From Massilia aurea (GTDB lineage Bacteria > Pseudomonadota > Gammaproteobacteria > Burkholderiales > Burkholderiaceae_D), in contig NZ_JACHBX010000004.1 of assembly GCF_014200505.1 (NCBI RefSeq), positions 62,001 through 126,000 of the forward strand: a stretch of DNA of 64,000 bases. Reading direction: 5' to 3'. Under the pieces are notes generated by a model. It was not told where the DNA came from. It saw only the letters and a program-made list of their open reading frames with translations, and made no database searches. Shown in pieces: positions 19,845 through 27,881 of this stretch. The number at the start of each line of letters is the position of its first letter. Within the stretch, counting starts at the first letter, position 1. Position numbers and translations under genes: made by a program.

Positions 19845-19858
19845 TTGATCTGACGCAA
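19845..19858. promoter_or_regulatory. Candidate FNR/ANR-type box upstream of pntA
   Basis: The site TTGATCTGACGCAA resembles the FNR/Dnr palindrome TTGAT-N4-ATCAA, with one half imperfect. It lies about 140 bp upstream of the pntA start, in the gap divergent to the NUDIX gene. Assignment is by consensus only. Confidence 0.35.
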
Positions 19859-19996
19859 AAACAACCATCATGGCCCGGTGCGCCCTGCACCGCGTCTACG
19901 GAGGATCAAATCGGCCACGCAAATTTAATATTTGAACAATCACTGTAAAGACGTGATAGATTTGCTGGCGCGGCAGTTCAACGAATGGAGGGATCC

Positions 19997-21109
19997 ATGA
20001 GAATTGGTATTCCGGCCGAAACCCGGCCGGGCGAGACCCGTGTTGCAGCCACCCCCGAGACCGTGAAAAAGCTGGCCGCGCGCCACGAGGTCGTGGTGCA
20101 GGCCGGCGCCGGCCTGCATGCGGCGGCGCCAGACGCCGCGTTCGAAGCCGCCGGCGCCGTCATCGTCGATGCCCCTGGCGCGTTTGGCGCTGACATGGTG
20201 CTCAAGGTGCGCAGTCCCGCCGCCGGCGAACTGGCCATGATGCGCCGCGATGCGGTGCTGGTCGGGATGCTCGATCCCTTCGATGGTGAGAATCTCGCCG
20301 CGCTGGCCACCGCCGGCATCACCGCCTTTGCCCTGGAAGCCGCGCCACGCATCACGCGCGCGCAGTCGCTCGACGTGCTGTCGTCGCAGGCGAACATCGC
20401 CGGCTACAAGGCCATCCTGCTGGCCGCAAATACCTATGGGCGCTTCATGCCGATGCTGATGACAGCCGCCGGCACCGTCAAGGCCGCGCGCGTGTTGATC
20501 ATGGGCGTCGGCGTGGCCGGCCTACAGGCAATCGCCACCGCCAAGCGGCTGGGCGCCGTGATCGAAGCGTCCGACGTGCGCCCGCCGGTGAAAGAGCAGG
20601 TGGAGTCGCTGGGCGCGAAGTTCATCGACGTGCCGTATGAAACCGACGAAGAGCGCGAGATCGCGGCCGGCAGCGGCGGCTATGCGCGCGCGATGCCGGC
20701 CGACTGGATGCGGCGCCAGGCGCAGCTCGTGCACGAACGCGCGAAGCTGGCCGACATCATCATTACCACGGCCCTGATTCCGGGCCGGCGCGCACCGGTG
20801 CTGATCGGCGAAGACACGGTGCGGGCCATGAAGCCGGGATCGGTGATCGTCGACATGGCCGTGGCGCAGGGCGGCAACTGCGTGCTGAGCGAGCTGGGGC
20901 AGACAGTCGTCAAGCACGGCGTGCATATCATTGGCGAGCCCGATCTGGCCACGCTGGTGCCGGCCGATGCCTCGGCCCTGTATGCGCGCAATGTGCTCGA
21001 TTTTCTCAAGCTGGTGATCGACGCCGACGACCAGTTTCATATCGACCGCGACGACGAGATCGTGCGCGCGACCCTGATGTGCAGCGCCGGAGAGCTGCTG
21101 CGCAATTAA
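19997..21109 (+). CDS. pntA: NAD(P) transhydrogenase, alpha subunit part 1 (NAD-binding)
   Basis: 370 residues from ATG 19997 with GGAGGG just upstream; an in-frame ATG four codons earlier overlaps that ribosome site. Alanine dehydrogenase/PNT fold: MRIGIPAETRPGETRVAATPETV at the start (split), KAILLAANTYGRFMPMLMTAAGT, the Rossmann motif MGVGVAGLQAI, and DIIITTALIPGRRAPVLI. This is the soluble NAD(H) domain I. In this genome the alpha subunit is split into two genes, the membrane part following as a separate ORF. Confidence 0.95.
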   Translation: MRIGIPAETRPGETRVAATPETVKKLAARHEVVVQAGAGLHAAAPDAAFEAAGAVIVDAPGAFGADMVLKVRSPAAGELAMMRRDAVLVGMLDPFDGENLAALATAGITAFALEAAPRITRAQSLDVLSSQANIAGYKAILLAANTYGRFMPMLMTAAGTVKAARVLIMGVGVAGLQAIATAKRLGAVIEASDVRPPVKEQVESLGAKFIDVPYETDEEREIAAGSGGYARAMPADWMRRQAQLVHERAKLADIIITTALIPGRRAPVLIGEDTVRAMKPGSVIVDMAVAQGGNCVLSELGQTVVKHGVHIIGEPDLATLVPADASALYARNVLDFLKLVIDADDQFHIDRDDEIVRATLMCSAGELLRN

Positions 21110-21147
21110 GACGTTGGCATCGTTGACAAGAACGGACAGGAGACACC

Positions 21148-21468
21148 ATGGACATCAGCCACACCGTCATCAACCTGATCATCTTCGTGCTGGCGATCTA
21201 CGTCGGCTACCACGTCGTCTGGACCGTCACCCCGGCGCTGCACACGCCCCTGATGGCGGTCACCAACGCGATCTCGGCCATTGTCATCGTCGGCGCCATG
21301 CTGGCCGCGGGCCTGACCGAAGGCGTGACGGGGCGCGTGGCCGGCACGCTGGCCGTGGCGCTGGCGGCCGTGAACGTGTTCGGTGGCTTCCTGGTCACGC
21401 AGCGCATGCTGGAGATGTTCCGCAAGAAGGCGCCCAAGGCCGCGCCGAAGCAGGAGGACGCGGCATGA
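21148..21468 (+). CDS. pntAB: NAD(P) transhydrogenase, alpha subunit part 2 (membrane)
   Basis: 106 residues with three or four transmembrane helices and the family block [19 protein letters not shown]. This corresponds to the C-terminal membrane half of E. coli PntA, encoded separately. A ribosome site GGAG lies upstream and the gene overlaps pntB by four bases (ATGA). Confidence 0.94.
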   Translation: MDISHTVINLIIFVLAIYVGYHVVWTVTPALHTPLMAVTNAISAIVIVGAMLAAGLTEGVTGRVAGTLAVALAAVNVFGGFLVTQRMLEMFRKKAPKAAPKQEDAA

Positions 21469-22922
21469 ACGCCATCAGCATGAACCTGGTCACGCTGTTC
21501 TATCTGGTGGCCTCGGTGTGCTTCATCCAGGCACTCAAGGGTCTGTCTTCACCATCGAGCGCGCGCCTGGGCAATGCATTCGGGATGGCCGGCATGGCGA
21601 TCGCGGTGCTCACTACGATCGCGCTGATGCTCAAGCTGCAGGAGCGGCTGCAGCAGGGCGGGGGACTGGGATTTGGCCTGGTACTGCTGGGCGTGGTCGT
21701 GGGCGGCGCGATCGGCGCGACCGCCGCGAAAAAAGTCGAGATGACCAAGATGCCGGAACTGGTCGCGGCGATGCACTCGCTGATCGGGCTGGCCGCCGTC
21801 TGCATCGCGATCGCGGCGGTATCCGAGCCGTGGGCCTTCAACATCACGACGCAGGGCGAACCGCTGCCATTCGGGAACCGGCTCGAACTGTTCATCGGCA
21901 CGTTCGTCGGTGCGGTGACGTTTTCGGGCTCGGTGATCGCCTTCGGCAAGCTGTCGGGCAAGTACAAGTTTCGGCTGTTCCAGGGCGCGCCGGTGCGCTT
22001 TGCGGGGCAGCACATCCTGAACCTGTTGGTCGCCATCGCGATTGGCGCGCTGGGGCTGGTCTTCTGCTTCGCCGACGGCCTCGAGCCTGCATGGGGCGCG
22101 TTCATCGTGATGGCGGCGCTGGCGTTCGTGCTGGGCGTCTTGATCATCATCCCGATCGGCGGGGCCGACATGCCGGTGGTGGTCTCGATGCTCAATTCGT
22201 ACTCGGGCTGGGCGGCGGCGGGCATCGGCTTTTCGCTGAATAACGCGATGCTGATCATCGCCGGCTCGCTGGTGGGCTCGAGCGGCGCGATCCTGTCGTA
22301 CATCATGTGCAAGGCGATGAACCGCTCGTTCTTCAATGTGCTCTTGGGCGGCTTTGGCGGCGAAGCGGTGGCCGACGCGGGCGGCGCGAAAGAGCAGCGG
22401 CCCGTCAAATCTGGCTCGGCCGAAGACGCCGCGTTCATCCTGCAGAATGCCGAGTCGGTCATCATCGTCCCCGGCTACGGCCTGGCCGTGGCGCGCGCGC
22501 AGCACACGGTCAAGGAACTGGTCGACAAGCTGACCGCGCACGGCGTAACGGTACGCTACGCGATCCACCCGGTGGCCGGGCGCATGCCGGGCCACATGAA
22601 CGTGCTGCTGGCGGAAGCCGAAGTACCGTACGACCAGGTAGCCGAGATGGAAGACATCAACGGTGAATTCGGCCAGACCGACGTGGTGCTGGTCCTGGGT
22701 GCCAACGACGTCGTGAACCCGGCCGCAAAAGACCCGAAGTCGGCGATTGCCGGCATGCCGATCCTGGAAGCCTACCGGGCCAAAAGCATCATCGTCAACA
22801 AGCGCTCGATGGCCTCCGGCTATGCGGGCCTGGACAACGACCTGTTCTACCAACCCAACACGATGATGGTCTTCGGCGACGCCAAAAAAGTCATCGAAGC
22901 GATGGTCAAAGCCGTCGACTAA
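21465..22922 (+). CDS. pntB: NAD(P) transhydrogenase, beta subunit
   Basis: 485 residues from ATG 21465 inside the stop of the preceding gene; the reading frame open from 21114 is an out-of-frame overlap. N-terminal half has about eight transmembrane helices forming part of the proton channel; C-terminal half is the NADP(H)-binding domain III with [40 protein letters not shown] and [13 protein letters not shown]. With the two preceding genes it couples the proton gradient to NADPH formation. Its stop codon touches the left inverted repeat of the following cassette. Confidence 0.96.
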   Translation: MNAISMNLVTLFYLVASVCFIQALKGLSSPSSARLGNAFGMAGMAIAVLTTIALMLKLQERLQQGGGLGFGLVLLGVVVGGAIGATAAKKVEMTKMPELVAAMHSLIGLAAVCIAIAAVSEPWAFNITTQGEPLPFGNRLELFIGTFVGAVTFSGSVIAFGKLSGKYKFRLFQGAPVRFAGQHILNLLVAIAIGALGLVFCFADGLEPAWGAFIVMAALAFVLGVLIIIPIGGADMPVVVSMLNSYSGWAAAGIGFSLNNAMLIIAGSLVGSSGAILSYIMCKAMNRSFFNVLLGGFGGEAVADAGGAKEQRPVKSGSAEDAAFILQNAESVIIVPGYGLAVARAQHTVKELVDKLTAHGVTVRYAIHPVAGRMPGHMNVLLAEAEVPYDQVAEMEDINGEFGQTDVVLVLGANDVVNPAAKDPKSAIAGMPILEAYRAKSIIVNKRSMASGYAGLDNDLFYQPNTMMVFGDAKKVIEAMVKAVD

Positions 22923-22956
22923 GCAATAGCCCAACAATTAGGGTCAGAGTCGAATT
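22922..22956. repeat. Left 35-bp inverted repeat of the TetR/Hsp31 cassette
   Basis: Reads agcaatagcccaacaatt then agggtcagagtcgaatt. It matches the reverse complement of 24621-24655 at 32 of 35 positions. Within each copy the ends ccaacaat/attattgg can form an imperfect stem around gggtcagagtcg. It starts at the last base of the pntB stop codon. Confidence 0.85.
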
Positions 22957-23006
22957 ATTGGCTAATAGCCTTCAGGAATGCTGGCTAATCCAGCCCGGCG
23001 ATTCGC

Positions 23007-23036
23007 TTGAGTGCGATTCTAGACGACTGGTCTAAT
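23007..23036 (+). promoter_or_regulatory. Promoter and operator of the tetR gene
   Basis: A -35-like TTGAGT (23007-23012) and -10-like TCTAAT (23031-23036) are 18 bp apart. The palindromic site TAGACGACTGGTCTA (23020-23034) overlaps the -10, a placement expected for autorepression. The same 15 bases recur exactly at 23708-23722. Confidence 0.7.
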
Positions 23037-23054
23037 TTGATGTATAGTAGGTCC

Positions 23055-23660
23055 ATGGCAAAAGCATTGAACTCTGAATCGTCCGGCGTTCGCGACACTA
23101 TCCTCGACGTCGGGCAGCGCATCATGGCCGGCAAAGGGTTCTCGGCCGTGGGCCTGAATGAGATTCTGGTCTCGGCCGGCGTGCCCAAGGGATCTTTCTA
23201 CCATTACTTTGGCTCGAAGGATGCCTTTGGCGAAGCGCTGCTGGCCAGGTATTTCGAGGCCTATCTGGCGGAGATGGACGTCACGCTGCGCAATCCGGAT
23301 GCGACGATGGCCAGCAAATTGCTGACCTACTTCGGGAAATGGCGCACGAACCAGTCATTTGATGATTGTCAGGGTAAGTGCCTGGCCGTCAAGCTGGGCG
23401 CTGAGGTGGTCGATCTGTCCGAGCCGATGCGCCTGACGCTCAAGCAAGGTACTGCTGGCATTGTTGCTCGTCTGGCCGAGGCCATCGAAGGCGGCATTGC
23501 CGACGGTTCGCTGAAGGTGGAGGGCGAAGCAGGGCAGGTGGCGCAGAGTCTGTACCAGCTGTGGCTGGGCGCCAGCCTCATGGCCAAGATCGCGCGCGAT
23601 GCGGTGGCGTTCGATGCGGCGCTGGCGACCACGCGGCGCCTGTTGCAATTGCCGGGATAA
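23055..23660 (+). CDS. TetR/AcrR family regulator (NemR/AcuR-like)
   Basis: 201 residues from ATG 23055; in-frame ATGs at 23007 and 23040 are unlikely because they overlap the promoter and operator. Residues about 15-60 are the TetR HTH (LDVGQRIMAGKGFSAVGLNEIL, VPKGSFYHYFGSKDAFGEALL shown in part). The C-terminal part includes CQGKCLAVKLGAEV with two Cys residues in a CxxxC spacing, of interest because the related regulator NemR senses electrophiles through cysteine. It sits directly upstream of an Hsp31/DJ-1-type gene with an identical operator, so it is probably that gene's local repressor. Confidence 0.9.
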   Translation: MAKALNSESSGVRDTILDVGQRIMAGKGFSAVGLNEILVSAGVPKGSFYHYFGSKDAFGEALLARYFEAYLAEMDVTLRNPDATMASKLLTYFGKWRTNQSFDDCQGKCLAVKLGAEVVDLSEPMRLTLKQGTAGIVARLAEAIEGGIADGSLKVEGEAGQVAQSLYQLWLGASLMAKIARDAVAFDAALATTRRLLQLPG

Positions 23661-23671
23661 CACGAATATCG

Positions 23672-23696
23672 AACGCTTCACAAGAAGCGTTTTTTT
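23672..23696 (+). terminator. Terminator after tetR
   Basis: Eight-base-pair stem (23672-23679 with 23684-23691), ACAA loop and a T-run. The last Ts of the run form part of the TTGACA -35 of the next promoter, so the two signals are fused. Confidence 0.8.
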
Positions 23697-23724
23697 GACA
23701 CACAATCTAGACGACTGGTCTATT
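23695..23724 (+). promoter_or_regulatory. Promoter and operator of the Hsp31-type gene
   Basis: Perfect -35 TTGACA (23695-23700) and -10-like TCTATT (23719-23724), 18 bp spacing. Operator TAGACGACTGGTCTA at 23708-23722 overlaps the -10. An AAGGAG ribosome site follows at 23737-23742 before the ATG at 23750. Confidence 0.75.
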
Positions 23725-23749
23725 AACATCAACAACAAGGAGCCACACC

Positions 23750-24436
23750 ATGAACATCCTGATCGTACTGACTTCGCACGACACCCTGGGCAACACCGGC
23801 CGCAAGACCGGCTTCTGGCTCGAAGAGCTGGCCGCCCCGTATTACGCGCTGAAGGAAGCTGGCGCCAACATCGTGCTGGCCTCGCCTGCCGGTGGCCAGC
23901 CGCCGCTCGACCCGAAGAGTGATGATGCATCGGCCCAGACCGATGACACCCGCCGCTTCAAAGCGGATGCTGCGGCGAACGCGCAACTGGCTGCGACCGT
24001 GCGTCTCGACACCGTCACGCAGGGTGACTTCGATGCCGTGTTCTACCCGGGCGGCCACGGCCCGCTGTGGGACCTGGCCGAAGACCGCAACTCGATCGCG
24101 CTGATCGAGTCGTTCATTGCCGCGAACAAGCCGGTGGCGCTGGTCTGCCACGCACCGGGCGTGCTGCGTCATGTGAAGAATGCCGATGGCACGCCACTCG
24201 TGCAGGGCAAGCGCGTCACGGGCTTCACCAACACCGAAGAAGCCGCAGTCGAACTGACGGACATCGTGCCGTTCCTGGTAGAAGACGAGCTCAAGGCAAA
24301 AGGCGGCAACTATTCGCGCACCGACGACTGGGGTTCGTATGTAGTCACCGATGGCTTGCTGATCACCGGTCAGAATCCGGGTTCGTCGGCAGCCACGGCT
24401 ACCAAATTGCTGGAAGCGCTGTCGCGGTCGAATTGA
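23750..24436 (+). CDS. Hsp31/DJ-1/PfpI family protein (glyoxalase III-like)
   Basis: 228 residues. Class I glutamine-amidotransferase-like fold with the nucleophile elbow ALVCHAPG (C133, H134), the Glu-containing region GFWLEELAAPYY and FYPGGHGPLWDLA. These match the Hsp31/HchA-like group, whose members act as glutathione-independent glyoxalases on methylglyoxal or as chaperones/deglycases. Control by a NemR-like repressor through a shared operator supports an electrophile-response role. The gene lies within a pair of 35-bp inverted repeats. Confidence 0.88.
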   Translation: MNILIVLTSHDTLGNTGRKTGFWLEELAAPYYALKEAGANIVLASPAGGQPPLDPKSDDASAQTDDTRRFKADAAANAQLAATVRLDTVTQGDFDAVFYPGGHGPLWDLAEDRNSIALIESFIAANKPVALVCHAPGVLRHVKNADGTPLVQGKRVTGFTNTEEAAVELTDIVPFLVEDELKAKGGNYSRTDDWGSYVVTDGLLITGQNPGSSAATATKLLEALSRSN

Positions 24437-24440
24437 ATCA

Positions 24441-24546
24441 GTTGAACGCGTGGGCGGGTTTCCCGCCCACGCGTTCAACAAACTGTTGCGCGCCACGACA
24501 TCACATGGATTTGAACGCGTGGACGGCGCAGCCGTCCACCCTACGC
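24441..24546. repeat. REP-like doublet, locus 2
   Basis: Unit A (24441-24479) is a perfect palindrome with 18-base arms around TTT (gttgaacgcgtgggcggg and its complement). Unit B (24511-24545) is ttgaacgcgtggacgg..ccgtccaccctacg in the same orientation as the right-hand unit of loci 1 and 3. Unit A lacks the cgtaggg end found in the other loci. Confidence 0.8.
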
Positions 24547-24557
24547 GAGTGGCAGAC

Positions 24558-24600
24558 ATGGCCGCCAATACATCGCCGTTGGCAATGTATTGGCGGCCAT
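24558..24600. repeat. Perfect 16-bp stem-loop
   Basis: Arms atggccgccaatacat (24558-24573) and its exact complement (24585-24600) around an 11-base loop. No T-run follows. It lies between the REP-like doublet and the right inverted repeat, downstream of the Hsp31-type gene, and may stop transcription from it. Confidence 0.75.
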
Positions 24601-24620
24601 TTAACAAAACGTTGTCAAAC

Positions 24621-24655
24621 AATTCGACTCTGACCCCAATTGTTGGGTAATTGCT
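24621..24655. repeat. Right 35-bp inverted repeat of the TetR/Hsp31 cassette
   Basis: Reads aattcgactctgacccc then aattgttgggtaattgct, the inverse of 22922-22956 with three mismatches. It ends five bases before the ubiH stop codon, so the whole cassette fills the gap between the pntB and ubiH stop codons. Confidence 0.85.
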
Positions 24656-24660
24656 TGGGG

Positions 24661-25809
24661 TTAGCGGCGGCCGAACATCATCAGGTCCGCCAGCAGTGTG
24701 CGGGCGGGGCGGGTCAGGTCGAGGGCGGCCAGGCCCAGGCCGAGCAGCGGTTGCAGCGGGCCGGTGATCGTGAAGGCGCGCGCCATCGTGTCGGTCAGGC
24801 CAATGGTCGTGCGGCGGTCGCCTGCGCGGTCTTCTGTGAAACGGGAGATTGCTTCGGCGTCCGTCCCGCGCGCCAGCTGGCGTGCCAGCACGGCGGCGTC
24901 GCGCAGGCCGAGGTTCAGGCCCTGGCCGGCCACCGGGTGCAGCGTCTGCGCGGCATTGCCGATGGCGACCGTGCGCGCCGTGGCGCGTGCTTCGGCATTC
25001 AGGCCGAGCGGGAACGCGCTGCGCGGCGATACCTTCGTGAAGGCGCCCAGGCGGGCGCCGAACGCGTCGCCCAACTGCATCAGGAAACGCGTGTCGTCCA
25101 GCGCCAGGATCGCCTGCGCGCGTTCCGGGCGCATGCACCAGACCAGCGCGTACTGGTGGCCATCGGCGCCGTCTTCGGGCAGCAGCGCCAGCGGGCCTTC
25201 GTCGGTGAAGCGCTCGAACGCGCGGTGCGCGATCGGCAGCGCGGTCGTCACGCGCGCGATCACGGCGCTCTGTTCGTAGTCGCGGCTGCGGGCGCGCTGG
25301 TCCTGCGCGCCAAACAGGCCGCCTTCGGCCTGCACCGCCACCCCGGCACGCACCGTGCTGCCGTCGTCCAGGTGCAGCAGCGCTGCATCCGGCTGTTCAT
25401 CGAGCGACGTCACGCGCGCCGGGCGCAGCATCAAGACGCCGGCCTGCTCGCCCACCTTCGCCAGTGCGTCGACGACGGCGCCGTAGCGCGTCACATAGCC
25501 CAGCGCCGGCACGTCATGGTCTTCGCGCTGCATCAGGCTGCGGCCCAGCTGGCCGCGGCGCGAGACGTGGATCTCGTGGATCGGCGTGGCGGCCAGCGGC
25601 CATGCGCCCACCTCTTGCAGCAGTTGCGCGCTGCCCCACGACAGCGCGATCGAACGCGGATCCGAAATCGCCTGGCCCAGCGACTTGCCGTCGATGAGCG
25701 CGATGCGCGCCCCGGCGATGCCACGCCGGACCAGGAAGCCCGCCAGCGCCAGGCCCACTGGCCCCGCGCCGCAAATCGCCACATCGACGTCGTAAGTTTG
25801 GTTCGTCAT
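24661..25809 (-). CDS. ubiH: UbiH/UbiF family FAD-dependent hydroxylase
   Basis: 382 residues from the ATG complementary to 25807-25809, overlapping the pepP stop by four bases. FAD-binding Rossmann motif VAICGAGPVGLALAGFL near the start, DPRSIALSWGSAQLL, and the second FAD motif AIGNAAQTLHPVAGQGLNLGLRDA (in part). The family hydroxylates the ubiquinone ring. Which ring carbon is modified cannot be told from sequence, so the symbol is by position next to pepP, as in many proteobacteria. Confidence 0.88.
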   Translation of the reverse strand: MTNQTYDVDVAICGAGPVGLALAGFLVRRGIAGARIALIDGKSLGQAISDPRSIALSWGSAQLLQEVGAWPLAATPIHEIHVSRRGQLGRSLMQREDHDVPALGYVTRYGAVVDALAKVGEQAGVLMLRPARVTSLDEQPDAALLHLDDGSTVRAGVAVQAEGGLFGAQDQRARSRDYEQSAVIARVTTALPIAHRAFERFTDEGPLALLPEDGADGHQYALVWCMRPERAQAILALDDTRFLMQLGDAFGARLGAFTKVSPRSAFPLGLNAEARATARTVAIGNAAQTLHPVAGQGLNLGLRDAAVLARQLARGTDAEAISRFTEDRAGDRRTTIGLTDTMARAFTITGPLQPLLGLGLAALDLTRPARTLLADLMMFGRR

Positions 25810-27152
25810 CGTGCTGCCTTCATCCATGCTTCAATCTCCGCCACGTCTTTCGGTACGCCGTCCGTCAGGATGCGCGCACCCGTATCGGTGACGACGACAT
25901 CGTCCTCGATCCGGATGCCGATGTTCCAGTATTCTTCGGGCACGCCGTCGGCCGGCCGCACATAGATGCCCGGCTCTACCGTCAGCGCCATGCCCGGCTG
26001 CAGTGCGCGCGATGGCTTGTCGGACAGCGCCAGATCGCGGTACACGCCCACATCGTGCACGTCCATCCCGAGCCAGTGGCCGGTGCCGTGCATGTAGAAC
26101 TGGGCGAACGCGCGCGTGTCGATTGCGTTGTCGACCGACCCGACCTTGCGTTTGTCGAGCAGGCCCAGGTCGAGCATCCCTTCGGTCAGCACCCGCACCG
26201 CTGCCGCGTGGATGCCGCTGTACGGTTGCCCGGGCCGGACGGCCGCCAGCGCCGCGGCCTGGGCGCGCAGCACCAGTTCGTACAGCGTGCGCTGCGGCGC
26301 CGTGAAGCGGCCATTGGCCGGATAGGTGCGCGTGATGTCGCCCGCGTAGCCATCGATTTCGCAGCCGGCGTCGATCAGTACCAGTTCGCCGTCGAGAATG
26401 CGGCGGTCATTCGCAATGTAGTGCAGCACGCAGGCATTCGGGCCCGATGCGACAATCGACGAATACGCCGGCGCCTGCGCGCCGTTGCGGCGAAATTCGT
26501 GCAGCAGCTCCGCCTCGATTTCGTACTCGATCATGCCGGGCCGCGTGGCGCGCATCGCGCGTGCATGCGCCGCAGCCGAGATGGCGCCGGCACGTGCCAT
26601 CAGGTCCACTTCGTGCGCATCCTTGACCAGCCGCATCTCGTCCAGCAGCATCAGCAAGTTGTGCGTCGTTGCCGGCGCTGTCACGCCCGTGCGGCCCAAT
26701 GCGCGCACGCCTTTCAGCCAGCCGGTGGTCTGCGCATCGAGCGCCGCGCTGTGGCCCGGCGCGTAGTACAGCGCCGGTGCATTCGACAGCATGCCGACCA
26801 TGCGGTGATCGAGTTCGTCGACCGGATAAGCTTCGTCGAACCCGAATGCCGTGCGCGCCGCATCGGGCCCGTAGCGAAAGCCGTCCCAGATTTCATGGTC
26901 GGGGTCTTTCGCGCGGCAGAACAGGATCGCGCGCGCAGGGCGCGCATCGAGCGCCGCCACCAGCACGAGGACACTGTCAGGCTCGGCGAATCCGCTCAGG
27001 TAGTAAAAATAGCTGTCGTGCCGGTACGGATACGGGCTGTCGCCATTGCGCATGACCTCGGGCGCCGTGCCGAGCACCGCCACCGCGCCTGGCGGCATCT
27101 GCGCCAGCACGCGCGCGCGCCTGTCCGCATGCACGGCGCCGGCCGGCATCAT
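25806..27152 (-). CDS. pepP: Xaa-Pro aminopeptidase (aminopeptidase P)
   Basis: 448 residues from the ATG complementary to 27150-27152, overlapping the murU stop (ATGA). Aminopeptidase P N-terminal domain (PGAVAVLGTAPEVMRNGDSPYPYRHDSYFYYLSG in part) and a creatinase-fold C-terminal half with metal ligands in LIDAGCEIDGYAGDITR, MHGTGHWLGMDVHD, TVEPGIY and IRIEDDV. It removes N-terminal residues preceding proline. It is third of four leftward, tightly overlapping genes (amgK, murU, pepP, ubiH). Confidence 0.95.
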   Translation of the reverse strand: MMPAGAVHADRRARVLAQMPPGAVAVLGTAPEVMRNGDSPYPYRHDSYFYYLSGFAEPDSVLVLVAALDARPARAILFCRAKDPDHEIWDGFRYGPDAARTAFGFDEAYPVDELDHRMVGMLSNAPALYYAPGHSAALDAQTTGWLKGVRALGRTGVTAPATTHNLLMLLDEMRLVKDAHEVDLMARAGAISAAAHARAMRATRPGMIEYEIEAELLHEFRRNGAQAPAYSSIVASGPNACVLHYIANDRRILDGELVLIDAGCEIDGYAGDITRTYPANGRFTAPQRTLYELVLRAQAAALAAVRPGQPYSGIHAAAVRVLTEGMLDLGLLDKRKVGSVDNAIDTRAFAQFYMHGTGHWLGMDVHDVGVYRDLALSDKPSRALQPGMALTVEPGIYVRPADGVPEEYWNIGIRIEDDVVVTDTGARILTDGVPKDVAEIEAWMKAAR

Positions 27153-27871
27153 GGCGCCGACTTGGCCGGCCGCAGCGGCGCGTTCAGTTCTTCCAGCTGG
27201 CCGACGGTGCCGACATTGACCCACTGGCCGTGATACACCTCGCCGCCGATGCGACCCTGCTCGATGTACTGGCGCATCAGGGGCCCGAACTTGACGAACT
27301 CGCCCGCGCGGATGCCGTCGAACATCTCGGGCCGGTACACGCCGATGCCGGCGAAATTGAACTTGATGTCGCCCTCGTTACGCAGCGTGTACATGTCGAG
27401 CGCGAAGTCGCCCTCGGGGTTGTGCCACGGGTTCGGCGTGAGCCACAGCCAGGCGATGTCGCGCTGGTCGACCGCGTAGACCTGGCCCACCGCGTCCTTG
27501 TCCTTGAGCGCATCGAGCGCTTCGGTGAAGTCGAAGTAGGGCGCGTAGATGTCGCCCGACACCGCCAGGAATGGTTCATCGCCCAGCAGGTGCAGCGCAT
27601 TGGCCACGCCGCCGGCCGTCTCGAGCGGGCTCGGTTCGTGCGAGTAGACGATGCGCGCGCCGTAGCGGCTGCCGTCGCCCAGCTCGGCCTCGATCATGTG
27701 ACCCAGGTGCGAGTGGTTGATGACGATGTCGACGATCCCGGCGCGCACCAGGTTCAGCACGTGCCAGGTGATCAGGGGCCGGCCGCGCACCTTGAGCAGG
27801 GGCTTCGGGCAGGTATCGGTGAGTGGCCGCATGCGCTCGCCGCGGCCGGCGGCAAAAATCATCGCTTTCAT
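27149..27871 (-). CDS. murU: N-acetylmuramate-1-phosphate uridylyltransferase
   Basis: 240 residues. Nucleotidyltransferase motif AAGRGERMRPLTDTCPKPLLKV at the N-terminus (GxGxRxxPxTxxxPK), LETAGGVANAL and VSGDIYAPYDF-like Asp. Placement directly after the AmgK kinase gene identifies it as MurU, the second enzyme of the peptidoglycan recycling route that bypasses de novo UDP-MurNAc synthesis (a route linked to fosfomycin tolerance in Pseudomonas). Confidence 0.93.
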   Translation of the reverse strand: MKAMIFAAGRGERMRPLTDTCPKPLLKVRGRPLITWHVLNLVRAGIVDIVINHSHLGHMIEAELGDGSRYGARIVYSHEPSPLETAGGVANALHLLGDEPFLAVSGDIYAPYFDFTEALDALKDKDAVGQVYAVDQRDIAWLWLTPNPWHNPEGDFALDMYTLRNEGDIKFNFAGIGVYRPEMFDGIRAGEFVKFGPLMRQYIEQGRIGGEVYHGQWVNVGTVGQLEELNAPLRPAKSAP

Positions 27872-27881
27872 GATGGTTGCC

